The notes beneath the pieces were generated by a model. That model was not told the origin of the DNA. It ran no database searches and saw only the letters and a program-made list of their open reading frames with translations. This document shows positions 17,827 to 25,078 of a stretch of DNA of 64,000 nt, piece by piece. A program made the position numbers and the translations under genes. This stretch comes from Olleya sp. Bg11-27. GTDB taxonomy: Bacteria; Bacteroidota; Bacteroidia; Flavobacteriales; Flavobacteriaceae. The stretch lies in contig NZ_CP025117.1 in NCBI RefSeq assembly GCF_002831645.1, positions 937,514 to 1,001,513 on the forward strand, in the 5' to 3' direction. Position 1 is the first letter of the stretch. Each line of letters begins with the position of its first letter.

Positions 17827-18195
17827 TTAATGTAATTTATCGATTCCTCCATTTTCAGGTCGGCAACGTTTTAGTCTGTTTAGTGTAAGTGATATACCTT
17901 TGATAAACCCTTTTTCTCGTAAAGCAGCTTCAGAATATCGAGAACAACTTGGGTCAAAAACACACCTGTTTCCTAATTTTTCGGATATATTATTTTGATA
18001 AAACCGAAGTGTTCTGATAGCAATATTGAGCCATATTGGTTTTTTCGGAATCGGTAAGTTTTGAATGTCTAAATCAAGTTTTGTATGTCTGGTAAATTGT
18101 CTTTGAATGATAATAGCGTCTTTTTCACTCGCAACTATTTCAAATGTATCTTGATCAACTGTAATATTTTCTGCTTTGTTCATTGGTTTTGTCAA
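17827..18195 (-). CDS. yidD: membrane protein insertion efficiency factor YidD
   Basis: 122 aa, longer than the usual ~70-90 because of an N-terminal extension. The core IAIRTLRFYQNNISEKLGNRCVFDPSCSRYSEAALREKGFIKGISLTLNRLKRCRP is diagnostic of YidD (PF01809), including RFYQ..IS and the C.F.PSCS.Y motif; the usual NPGG-like end is NGGID here. YidD helps YidC-dependent insertion of inner-membrane proteins. The start could also be the ATG four codons in (MNKAENI). Unusually, it lies at the edge of a cassette-like array instead of next to rnpA or yidC, which suggests an accessory copy. Confidence 0.85.
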   Translation of the reverse strand: MTKPMNKAENITVDQDTFEIVASEKDAIIIQRQFTRHTKLDLDIQNLPIPKKPIWLNIAIRTLRFYQNNISEKLGNRCVFDPSCSRYSEAALREKGFIKGISLTLNRLKRCRPENGGIDKLH

Positions 18196-18204
18196 ATGTT
18201 AAAC

Positions 18205-18372
18205 AACGACTTACCCAAAGTTAGAGGATCCGATTATGATTTAATTACGGGAATCCTCAATTGGGTAAAATAAAGGCATAAAAAAACACAAACCTAAGCT
18301 TGTGTTTTAGAGTATTTAAAAGTAGATGACGTTAACTTGTTATGGAGTTTGATTGCTAATATGTTATAGTTG
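18205..18372. repeat. composite palindromic repeat, copy 1 (partial)
   Basis: Begins at AACG after the yidD start. Contains the imperfect hairpin ACTTACCCAAAG...TTGGGTAA, then the terminator-like stem AAAACACAA...TTGTGTTTT (18283-18308), then a tail that ends GTTGCTCAG and runs directly into an IS1182 remnant. Close copies occur near 21.9, 27.7, 30.7, 38.7 and 41.8 kb. Confidence 0.75.
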
Positions 18373-18675
18373 CTCAGCTTATGGGGTAGAAAAATAAATA
18401 CAATCGGTAGTGTTCAAGCCGACAAGTTTATGCGTCTGTCGGCAATAGCTTACAGCCTTAAAAAATATTTAAAGTTTGTACAAAACCGAGCAAAAAGAGA
18501 AGGAAAGGCACTTGGCGTTTTGCTTTTTGAAATAATGGCACTTTACAAGGTTATAAACGTCCATTTAAGCGTGTCAAAATTAAGGTAAACCTTAGTAAGT
18601 ATTAAAAATTGAGCCTCTTAAAAAGGCTTCTTTTGCTTGATCTATTAGAATATTATGGGGTTGTGCAACGGTTAC
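18373..18675 (+). mobile_element. IS1182-family 3'-end remnant 1
   Basis: Translates to INTIGSVQADKFMRL and then LGVLLFEIMALYK, matching the last ~70 residues of the intact IS1182-type transposase at 25156-26715. The right terminal sequence GGTTGTGCAACGGTTAC is kept at its end. The left ~1.4 kb is missing and its break lies at the same point as in remnants 2 and 3. Followed by CGGTG and GTT, the expected cassette-site end. Confidence 0.8.
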
Positions 18676-18693
18676 CGGTGTTACCACAGTTAT

Positions 18694-19152
18694 TTATTCA
18701 GTAGTATTAGTTTCAAAATTTTTCATATTGGTTTGTTTTGATTCTTGAACAGATAATTTTAAACTTTTTATCTGTTCATAAATATTATTCCAAGGTTCTG
18801 CGTTGATTTGGAATGTTTCAGTGTTTTTTCCAAGAGAGTTTTTATATTTAATAACAAAACCGTTATAATGGTCAAGTTCAATAATCTCGCTTATTTTCAA
18901 ATTCAAATCTTTTCTGCCATTTAGTATAGAATAGCTTTTTATAATTATGCCATTTTCAGTTTTAAGAATTTCAAGTAATATCTTTTTTTTGAATAAATAA
19001 TAAATAGGGAAAAATAAATAGATCAATAATGATGACCATTGAATTGGTTTATCGCTATTAATAAAATATAAAATTATACTAACTAATATAAAACTCTTTA
19101 ATAAGTCCCATACTAATGATAATTTTAGATTTTTTATTAAATGGTCATTCAT
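18694..19152 (-). CDS. cassette gene: small membrane protein with PH-like domain
   Basis: 152 aa. Two adjacent membrane helices (about 15-32 and 40-54, FILVSIILYF and LLIYLFFPIYYLF), then a soluble part (ILKTENGIIIKSYSILNGRKDLNLKISEIIELDHYNGFVIKYK) resembling bacterial PH-like membrane domains. No known partner. It lies between GTTACC (18680) and GCAAC (ending 19184), the loosely complementary pair that brackets cassettes in this region. 29 nt separate its start from the right core. Function unknown. Confidence 0.55.
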   Translation of the reverse strand: MNDHLIKNLKLSLVWDLLKSFILVSIILYFINSDKPIQWSSLLIYLFFPIYYLFKKKILLEILKTENGIIIKSYSILNGRKDLNLKISEIIELDHYNGFVIKYKNSLGKNTETFQINAEPWNNIYEQIKSLKLSVQESKQTNMKNFETNTTE

Positions 19153-19220
19153 TTCTTTATGAGTATGTTTTAATTTTGGGCAACGTGTTCCTTTAGTTTG
19201 TAATAAATATCTTTATATAG

Positions 19221-19343
19221 GGAAAGAGGAGAACTATAACGTGTTTTAGAATTATAGATCCATTACACGTACCAGTCCTCTTTGTCTATACAAGTTGCTA
19301 AGAACCATTTGGAATACTAGACGTATAATCTCCGACAAAGGAA
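19221..19343 (+). ncRNA. candidate bridge RNA of IS110 copy A
   Basis: Upstream of the transposase gene. Stem 1 AAAGAGGA (19223-19230) pairs with TCCTCTTT (19276-19283). Its loop holds AACGTGT (19238-19244), identical to the target flank at 19182-19188, and ACACGT (19265-19270). Stem 2 CTTTGTC (19280-19286) pairs with GACAAAG (19334-19340). Its loop holds GGAATAC (19311-19317), identical to the element's right terminus (20411-20417). This is the target-loop and donor-loop layout of IS110 bridge RNAs. Confidence 0.6.
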
Positions 19344-19384
19344 GTAGTTAAAGCAACATTTTTATTAACTCTAATTGTAAAAAT

Positions 19385-20377
19385 ATGAAAAATTATGATG
19401 AAGTAGTTGGAATTGATGTCTCAAAAAAGACAATTGATGCTTATTGTTATCACGCTCAAGTACACCGTGAGTTTGCAAATGAATTACTAGGCTATAAAAG
19501 CCTTATAAAATGGGTTTTGAAGCATACAAAAGGACAGACTTTTTTTTATTGTTTTGAGAATACGGGTTATTACTCATTAAAGTTAGCACTTTATTTAAGT
19601 AGTCAAGATATTGTTTATGTAGAAGAAAGTCCATTAAAAATCAAGCGTTCTTCTGGTATTGTTAAAGAAAAAACGGACCGTTTGGATGCTCAACTAATTG
19701 CTAGATATGCATGGCTATATAGGGAAGAATTAGAACCAAGTACTGTAAAAAGTAATTCACAATTAGAATTAGGTAGATTACTAGCTTTACGGGACCAAAT
19801 AGTTAGAAACAATGCAGGGCTTAAAGGGACTCTAAAAGAAATGAAAGTACTTTTGACTAGTCCAACAACAGATTTAGGTTGTATTAGTTTAAAACGTAGT
19901 ATAACGTATTTAACAAAGCAAGTAAAAGGTATAGAATTAAGAATAAAAGAGATTATATCCCAGGATGAATCTATGAGTATAAATTTTAAATTATTATGTA
20001 GTCTAAAAGGTATTGGTTTGGTGTTGGCTTGTCAATTTATTTATCACACAGGTAATTTTACACGTTTTGATAAATGGCGTTCATTTTCAAGTTATTGTGG
20101 TACAGCACCCTATGAGCATCGCTCTGGGACAAGTATTCATCGTCGAAAACAGTGTCATTATCTAGGAGACAGAAAAATGAAGAGTTTATTAAGTATGGCT
20201 ACTATATCGGCAATACAACATGATAGTGAACTACGCTTGTATTATAAACGAAAATTAGCAGAGGGCAAACAAACTATGATTGCAGTAAACAATGTTAGAA
20301 ATAAATTAATAGCTAGAGCTTTTGCAGTTGTGAAAAGAGGAACGCCTTATGTTGTTTTACAACAACATGTAGCTTAA
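19385..20377 (+). CDS. IS110-family transposase (DEDD), copy A
   Basis: 330 aa. N-terminal RuvC-like DEDD domain with VGIDVSKKTID, FENTGYY and EKTDRLDAQLIARYA (acidic residues in the expected order). The C-terminal transposase_20 domain has LKGIGLVLACQFIYHTGNF, FSSYCGTAPYEHRSGTS and the conserved serine region. Full length and apparently intact. Together with a bridge RNA, IS110 recombinases insert DNA at sites chosen by the RNA loop. It is read opposite to the cassette genes. Confidence 0.93.
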   Translation: MKNYDEVVGIDVSKKTIDAYCYHAQVHREFANELLGYKSLIKWVLKHTKGQTFFYCFENTGYYSLKLALYLSSQDIVYVEESPLKIKRSSGIVKEKTDRLDAQLIARYAWLYREELEPSTVKSNSQLELGRLLALRDQIVRNNAGLKGTLKEMKVLLTSPTTDLGCISLKRSITYLTKQVKGIELRIKEIISQDESMSINFKLLCSLKGIGLVLACQFIYHTGNFTRFDKWRSFSSYCGTAPYEHRSGTSIHRRKQCHYLGDRKMKSLLSMATISAIQHDSELRLYYKRKLAEGKQTMIAVNNVRNKLIARAFAVVKRGTPYVVLQQHVA

Positions 20378-20552
20378 AAAAAAACAGAATATTTATTAGG
20401 AATTGATCTTGGAATACGTGTATGATTTGTGGCGTGTTCAAGCACCTAATTTAGTAAATAAAAACTGAATAGAAAATACGCAAGGGTTTTCGTAAGTAGG
20501 CGAGAACTAGCCATTAATTATACACGGTGTTACCTGCTGGCTTTTTTTCAAT

Positions 20553-21152
20553 TCAGTTTATTCTATAAATCATTTCATAATCGTGTGCTGTCACGAACAT
20601 TGGATAATCATTCCATTTTTTTCCGCTTTCTTTAGCGCTTTTATATGTTTTCCTAAAAAGCTCTTGCAAACGTAAAATGACTAATAATTCCGCAACTTCA
20701 TAAGCCTGTTCAATTTCTGGAATGTCGTGTTTTTGATTTTTATAAACATCTTCGTAAACTTTTTGAAGGTTTTCAAATCCGTTTATGGTCAAATCCTTAT
20801 TCGTATGATGCTCAAAATCTGCTAACCATTCATAATCTTCTTTTCCGATTTCGCTAAACGAAAACAAGTCTATAAACCACCTGTCATAATTTATAGTAAA
20901 TCCGTTCATTTCGCAGTAAAAGGCTTTTAGCTTTTTTGTAAAACTGAAATTGTATTTCAGTTTTACACTTGAATAGAATTTGGAAATAAATTCGCTTAAT
21001 TCCCATTCCAAATGCAGAAGATTCATTCCAATTAGTTGATGAAATTCCGTGTGAGAAATCTTGCTCAATTCCGATTCAGCAATTTGTATTGCAGAATCTA
21101 AATCGTTACGCTTTACATATTCATTTAATTTATCTTCTAAATCGAAATTCAT
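20553..21152 (-). CDS. cassette gene, unknown soluble protein
   Basis: 199 aa, no signal peptide or membrane helix. Mostly helical, acidic and aromatic (HLEWELSEFISKFYSS, WFIDLFSFSEIGKEDYEWLADFEHHTNKD, AYEVAELLVILRLQELF). I recognise no domain. It is the third gene of a tight three-gene cassette (21854 to 20553), with 6 nt to the proline-rich small gene upstream. The cassette is bracketed by GTTACCTGC (20529) and GCAGGTAAC (ending 21876), an exact inverted pair. A toxin/immunity or defence role is possible but unproven. Confidence 0.6.
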   Translation of the reverse strand: MNFDLEDKLNEYVKRNDLDSAIQIAESELSKISHTEFHQLIGMNLLHLEWELSEFISKFYSSVKLKYNFSFTKKLKAFYCEMNGFTINYDRWFIDLFSFSEIGKEDYEWLADFEHHTNKDLTINGFENLQKVYEDVYKNQKHDIPEIEQAYEVAELLVILRLQELFRKTYKSAKESGKKWNDYPMFVTAHDYEMIYRIN

Positions 21153-21158
21153 AGATTT

Positions 21159-21275
21159 TTACCCTCTTTTAGGTGGTGAAGGTGGTTTCGGTGGATTAGG
21201 TCTTGGATTCGATGGTGGTGAACCTTTTACTCTTCTTGGTGGCGGTGGTGGTGGCGGTGGTGGTTTTTGCGACAT
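21159..21275 (-). CDS. 38-aa proline-rich small protein
   Basis: Too short for usual ORF callers. MSQK, then nine prolines in a row, then RRVKGSPPSNPRPNPPKPP and SPPKRG. It is very basic and disordered. It fits exactly between its neighbours: 6 nt after the stop of the membrane gene (21282) and 6 nt before the start of the next gene (21152), as in a translationally coupled operon. The product may be a linker-like peptide or a partner of the membrane protein. The exact fit is the evidence, since no family is known to me. Confidence 0.55.
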   Translation of the reverse strand: MSQKPPPPPPPPPRRVKGSPPSNPRPNPPKPPSPPKRG

Positions 21276-21281
21276 TTTTTT

Positions 21282-21854
21282 TTATTTTAAATACCCTATA
21301 GTTCCTAGTACTATTAATAGAACTAAATTAATAAATAGAAAAGTTCTTGTAAGATAATATGCGTCGGCTCTCTTATCATTAATAACTTGATTTGTTTGAG
21401 TTGTACCGATATAATATTTCTTTAAGTTGAGAGTGAATTTTTGGCAAGTAAGATTTTTTGCGTCTTCACGCTTTTTCTTGAATGACTTTTTCTTACTGTA
21501 TTTATAATAATATTTATATAATTCTTTTTCGTGTTGCTCTAATTCTCCAGTAAATGGAAGGTATTCATATTTTCTAGTAAATCCGTGAAACATAATTCCT
21601 AAAAACCAAATTGTAATGATTACGGTCAATGAAAACAGTCCAAAAGCAATTATGAAAAACCAGTCTGTTTCAAAACAAAATTTATCAATTCCATTTGGAT
21701 AATACTTATTTAAACAATAAAGAGCAGAACCTATAAAAATTACAAGTAAAGTTGTCGGGTATTGAATAAGTCTATCATAAAATTTTCTCCTTTCGTGTTC
21801 AAAAAGATACTGGTCTTTGTATAATCCTATATTTTTAAATTCAGCTTCGGTCAT
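21282..21854 (-). CDS. cassette gene, three-helix membrane protein
   Basis: 190 aa. Membrane helices at about 32-50 (LIQYPTTLLVIFIGSALYCL), 66-90 (WFFIIAFGLFSLTVIITIWFLG) and the C-terminus (FLFINLVLLIVLGTIGYLK). Between the last two is a charged cytoplasmic segment with KYSKKKSFKKKREDAKNLTCQ. No family recognised. First gene of a three-gene cassette. Its ATG lies 20 nt from the right cassette core (AAC at 21874), which leaves little room for its own promoter, as is typical of cassette genes. Confidence 0.6.
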   Translation of the reverse strand: MTEAEFKNIGLYKDQYLFEHERRKFYDRLIQYPTTLLVIFIGSALYCLNKYYPNGIDKFCFETDWFFIIAFGLFSLTVIITIWFLGIMFHGFTRKYEYLPFTGELEQHEKELYKYYYKYSKKKSFKKKREDAKNLTCQKFTLNLKKYYIGTTQTNQVINDKRADAYYLTRTFLFINLVLLIVLGTIGYLK

Positions 21855-21873
21855 TTTTTTTCAGCTTGCAGGT

Positions 21874-22193
21874 AACTCGTTATATGGAGACCTTTGTTCC
21901 ACATATCCCGTAAATATTGTGGGATATCCGCAACTTTAGTTCCTGTTTTATATTTGAAAAGCTAAGCTACACTTATCCACACAAACTCACAATACGTAGA
22001 ACTACGTATTTTTATCATAACAAGTCGGTTACCCAAAGTTAGAGAATCCAATTATGGTTTAATTACGGGAATCCTCATTTGGGTAAAATAAAGGCATAAA
22101 AAAACACAAACCTAAGCTTGTGGTTTGTTTTAGTAGGCAATAGTTGTTGCTGTTAACTTGTTATGGAGTTTGATTGCTAATATGTTATAGTTG
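21874..22193. repeat. composite palindromic repeat, copy 2
   Basis: AACTCGTTATATGGAGACC start, an internal ATATCCCGTAAATATTGTGGGATATCC-type hairpin, AATACGTAGAACTACGTATT (21991-22010, perfect palindrome), the GGTTACCCAAAG...TTTGGGTAA hairpin, the ACACAA...TTGTG terminator-like stem, and a tail ending GTTGCTCAG at an IS1182 remnant. It occupies a cassette boundary (GCAGGTAAC on its left, GTTAGTTAC at 22534 after the remnant). Confidence 0.75.
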
Positions 22194-22421
22194 CTCAGCT
22201 TATGGGGCAAGAAAAATAAATACAATCGGTAGTGTTCAAGCCTACAAGGTTATGCGTCTGTCGGCAATAGCTTACAACCTTAAAAAGTATTTTAAGTTTG
22301 TACAAAACCGAGCAAAAAGGGAAGGCACAGCGCTTGGCGTTTTGCTTTTTGAAATAATGGCACTTTACAAGGCTATAAACTTCCATTTAAGTGTATCAAA
22401 ATTAAGGTAAACCTTAGTAAA
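22194..22421 (+). mobile_element. IS1182-family 3'-end remnant 2
   Basis: Same start point as remnant 1, encodes the same transposase tail (INTIGSVQAYKVMRLSAIAY ...) and ends before the terminal repeat. A ~110-nt spacer with AATTCCG-type words follows. Confidence 0.75.
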
Positions 22422-22544
22422 CAATTTTAATTCGCTAAGTGGCTAAAATTCCGCAAGAGTCAAATTCAGGTTTCGACTGTGTATTTCAGCGTTTAGTTTA
22501 GTGAAGAGTTTACAATTTTTAAATTCAGATTTTGTTAGTTACTT

Positions 22545-22994
22545 TTATTTTTCTCCATGGTAGCTCATAGTTAATAAATTATATCCCTGATTAATTAGGT
22601 CTGTTTCCACTTTCTTAATTATTTTTTTCCATTCTTCCAGAAATACTTTTTTAGAAACTTCAATTGTTTTGTTAGTTTCGAAATCCCAATCAGTTTTTAT
22701 TTCCCAAGTCAAATGGTCAATTTCATTGAAAGTCCAGTAAGCGAAGAAAGATTGGGAAGGCCATTGCATTCCAAATTCTTTTTTATTCGATTCTAAATTT
22801 TTAATCATCTCTTTTATATCAAACCAAGAATCGCTTAAATCCCATTTGATTGACATTGAAACTTTAACCTTATTCCAATTAATAATTAGCATATCATCAT
22901 TTCTATATATTGATTCGATAGCTCCTGAAAACGTTGTTTCTTCAGTGTCCTTTTCTTTTAGTTTATCTATATGTCTGATTTGTAAATTGAACAT
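22545..22994 (-). CDS. cassette gene, unknown soluble protein
   Basis: 149 aa, soluble and acidic. It contains WNKVKVSMSIKWDLSDSWFDIKEMIKNLESNKKEFGMQWPSQSFFAYWTFNEIDHLTWEIK, rich in Trp and resembling small immunity-type proteins, but I recognise no family. It sits between GTTAGTTAC (22534-22542) and GTAGCTAAC (23004-23012), which are inverse complements except for one base. The next boundary site begins at once. Start codon 16 nt from the core. Confidence 0.55.
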   Translation of the reverse strand: MFNLQIRHIDKLKEKDTEETTFSGAIESIYRNDDMLIINWNKVKVSMSIKWDLSDSWFDIKEMIKNLESNKKEFGMQWPSQSFFAYWTFNEIDHLTWEIKTDWDFETNKTIEVSKKVFLEEWKKIIKKVETDLINQGYNLLTMSYHGEK

Positions 22995-23009
22995 TCTTTA
23001 ATTGTAGCT

Positions 23010-23133
23010 AACGTTTATGTATAAGAGTAGTTGTGGGTTTGTGTACGAGGATTTTCTGAAGGAAAATCAGACGTTACAATCACGCAACGATCTTTGATTA
23101 AGCACTAAACCGTAATTATTTTTATACGGTGTT
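23010..23133. other. attC-like cassette boundary 2 (124 nt, uninterrupted)
   Basis: From AACGTTTATGTATAA to TTTTTATACGGTGTT, outer arms nearly complementary. Inner hairpin GATTTTC/GAAAATC (near 23050-23070). Bases after it, GTTACCTGC, pair with GCAGGTAAC on the other side of the next gene. This is one of the two clean, uninterrupted 124-nt sites and so a reference copy. Confidence 0.7.
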
Positions 23134-23539
23134 ACCTGCTGGCTTTTATTTCGTTTATTATAATCCGCTTTCTTCTTTTGGTCAAAAGTTTTACGTGATA
23201 AGTCACAATAACATCATAACCTCCAGATTTAATTTTCTCGTCATCATTTAATTCAACAATCCAAGTCGCAATTTTATTTCCGTTTTCATTCCACTTTTTA
23301 ATCCGATTAAAATATTCTGATTTTGTTCCAATTTGATGAGCACTATTTCCTGTTATAAAAATCACTTCTTTGTCAGTTAAATCATGATTTTTTCTTTGCG
23401 CTTCAGTCATATATTCATTCAGAAATTCAGATTCCGTTTGAGTGAGTTTCGGATTATTGTCAATTCCACATTCAGCGAGGCTTTGTCCAATTAAGTTGAT
23501 TGAAATCAACATTAATAATATTATCGGAATTTTTTTCAT
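23132..23539 (-). CDS. cassette gene, secreted small protein
   Basis: 135 aa from the ATG at 23539. An upstream in-frame ATG at 23596 would put the signal peptide inside and would run across the cassette core, so the shorter start is preferred. Signal peptide MKKIPIILLMLISINLIGQ, then a soluble part with TEAQRKNHDLTDKEVIFITGNSAHQIG and YDVIVTYHVKLLTKRRKRI. No family known. The stop codon TAA is supplied by the cassette core itself (AGGTAAC). Bracketed by GTTACCTGC and GCAGGTAAC, the same core as the neighbouring cassette at 20.5 kb. Confidence 0.6.
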   Translation of the reverse strand: MKKIPIILLMLISINLIGQSLAECGIDNNPKLTQTESEFLNEYMTEAQRKNHDLTDKEVIFITGNSAHQIGTKSEYFNRIKKWNENGNKIATWIVELNDDEKIKSGGYDVIVTYHVKLLTKRRKRIIINEIKASR

Positions 23540-23563
23540 AAGTTCGATTTTTAGCTTGCAGGT

Positions 23564-24234
23564 AACGTGTTTGTGTATGATTTGTGGCGTTTTCAAGCAC
23601 CTAATTTAGTTAATAAAAACCGAATAGAAAATCCGCGAGGGTTTTCGTAAGTAGGAGAGGACTAGCCATTAATTATACACGGTGTGTGTGCCCAGCATGG
23701 GCATCTTTTAATTTACCTAAAGGTAAATAATTAATCTAGAGGGTGCAAGTCCCTTATGCGCAGGAGTAACCCTTCGGCTGCGCTCAGGACAGGCTTATTG
23801 AAGCATTAGTAAGTCGCAAGGGTGGTAATCGTGAGGTTTTATCTGAAGGTTATTTGTGATTGAGAGAAAGAAGATGTCATTACCTGGGGAGATTTCCAAA
23901 GTTACGAGTTAGCTATATGGAGTAATCAGCAGAAGTCATAGTGCCTACAGGACACGAGTTGATGCAATACCTCAGAAGGTCTCACAAGTAAGGAAGGAGG
24001 GAGCGTAATTCTCTTCAAAATTCGCATAGGAGCACTAGTGGTAGCCTATGCCTAAATTAGAAGATAGTGTCATGGGTGAAAAGCCCTTTGGCGTGATGAT
24101 TTACGAACCGCCGTATACGTTCCTGAGTGCTATTGCTGGTAGCAATAGAGGCGAAAGGACTAACGTAGTTGCGTATGTACGGTGGTGTGAGAGTCGCACT
24201 CCGACTATTTTAGTCGGAGCCGTCTACTCGATTA
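23564..24234. other. attC-like cassette boundary 3, interrupted by a group IIC intron
   Basis: AACGTGTTTGTGTATGAT ... ATTATACACGGTGT (23564-23685), then the intron, then TAGCC. Joining the exons gives GTGTTAGCC and a site of exactly 124 nt (122 + 2). Inner hairpin GAAAATCC/GGGTTTTC. Confidence 0.7.
23686..24232 (+). mobile_element. ORF-less group IIC intron
   Basis: Starts GTGTGCCCAGCATGGGCA (group IIC 5' end), followed by GGGTGCAAGTCCC, GCAAGGGTGGTAATCGTG, CAGCAGAAGTCATAGT and ACCTGGGGAGATTTCC. Domain V strands are GAACCGCCGTATACG (24105-24119) and CGTATGTACGGTGG (24172-24185), then GTGTGAGAG and a 3' end CTACTCGAT. 547 nt with no reverse transcriptase gene. It lies opposite to the cassette genes. 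The domain V tip carries a ~52-nt insertion with its own hairpin (CTATTGCT/AGCAATAG) instead of the usual tetraloop. Confidence 0.85.
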
Positions 24235-24936
24235 GCCACTGGCTTTTTCCGTTACTTTATTCACTTTTACATAAAACCAAGGCGAAGATTCAAATCCGTT
24301 TTTTTCGTCATTCATATATTCCACCATTTCAGTCCACTTATCATTTTCGCTAATCAGTCCGTATTCGTTTATTTCAATTCCGAACTTTTCGATTAGTTCA
24401 CTTGCCAAATCGTGGCAATGAAAACTGTGAAATTCACTACTATCTTCAATTCCAATTAAGTCATATCCTAAAGTCTGTTCGTCTTTGTTTTCTGTAATTC
24501 CTTTTTTTAGATTTATTGAAAGTCCGATTTCGCCAAAACTTGTCTTTTCAGGATTGAATAAATTTAGTAATTCGTCTTTTTCTGATTCGGGAAAGTTAAT
24601 ACTCAATATTTCACTTTCTGCTCTTGGGAAAAATGAACTTTTATATTCGGTTAAGGTTTCTAAATCGGCAAATGTACAAATCCAACCGATTTTGTTTTCC
24701 TCCATTTTTTTGTCCGTCCAATTCTGAATTTCTTTAATCAGCTTTTCATTAAGATTAAAATCCGATTTGGTTTCTGCACTAACATTTTTTCCGTCTTCCG
24801 CCCACGAAATTGACCAAGCGTTAAAAAAGGAATCGTTTATGCAAATACTACAAGTATGCAATTTTTTTCCTTCGTAAGTTCCAAAATTGGAATCACGAAG
24901 TTTAATTAAATAATATGCTCCAATGTAGTATCTCAA
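24232..24936 (-). CDS. cassette gene, unknown soluble protein
   Basis: 234 aa, no signal or membrane helix. It contains KLHTCSICINDSFFNAWSISWAEDGKNVSAETKSD and YDLIGIEDSSEFHSFHCHDLASELIEKFGIEINEYGLI. I recognise no domain, although the overall look is that of a cytosolic immunity or DUF protein. The stop codon TAA forms across the intron-exon junction (GGCTAA) and would also be present without the intron. The right core is GTGTCTAAC (ending 24959). The left core GTTAGCCACTGGCT pairs with AGCTTGTGTCTAAC imperfectly. Confidence 0.6.
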   Translation of the reverse strand: MRYYIGAYYLIKLRDSNFGTYEGKKLHTCSICINDSFFNAWSISWAEDGKNVSAETKSDFNLNEKLIKEIQNWTDKKMEENKIGWICTFADLETLTEYKSSFFPRAESEILSINFPESEKDELLNLFNPEKTSFGEIGLSINLKKGITENKDEQTLGYDLIGIEDSSEFHSFHCHDLASELIEKFGIEINEYGLISENDKWTEMVEYMNDEKNGFESSPWFYVKVNKVTEKASG

Positions 24937-25078
24937 TGTTTATTCAGCTTGTGTCTAACGGTTTAGTATAAGAATAGTGCGGTTTTGTGTGCGAGGATTT
25001 TCCGAAGGAAAATCAGACGTAACAAAAGCGTACTAACCTTTGATTAAGCACCTAATTTAGCATTATTTTTATACATTG

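Larger units (their letters stand above)
19189..20417 (+). mobile_element. IS110-family insertion sequence, copy A
   Basis: About 1.23 kb with one DEDD transposase gene, a ~196-nt non-coding left end and a short right end. No terminal inverted repeats are seen, as usual for IS110. Left junction AACGTGT/TCCTTTAG; right junction TTGGAATAC/GTGTATG. Inserted in the left arm of an attC-like site. Confidence 0.75.
19182..20531. other. attC-like cassette boundary 1, interrupted by IS110 copy A
   Basis: Left arm AACGTGT (19182-19188), then the IS, then GTGTATGATTTGTGG ... ATTATACACGGTGTT (20418-20531). Arms GTGTATGAT and ATTATACAC are near-complementary, so the site can fold as a long hairpin. Without the IS it is about 121-124 nt, like its relatives. 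Confidence 0.65.

Noticed and set aside
24048-24353. Plus-strand ORF of 101 codons across the intron 3' end
   Set aside because: It covers intron domains IV-VI and the reverse side of the 24232 gene; no protein signature, certainly not a reverse transcriptase.
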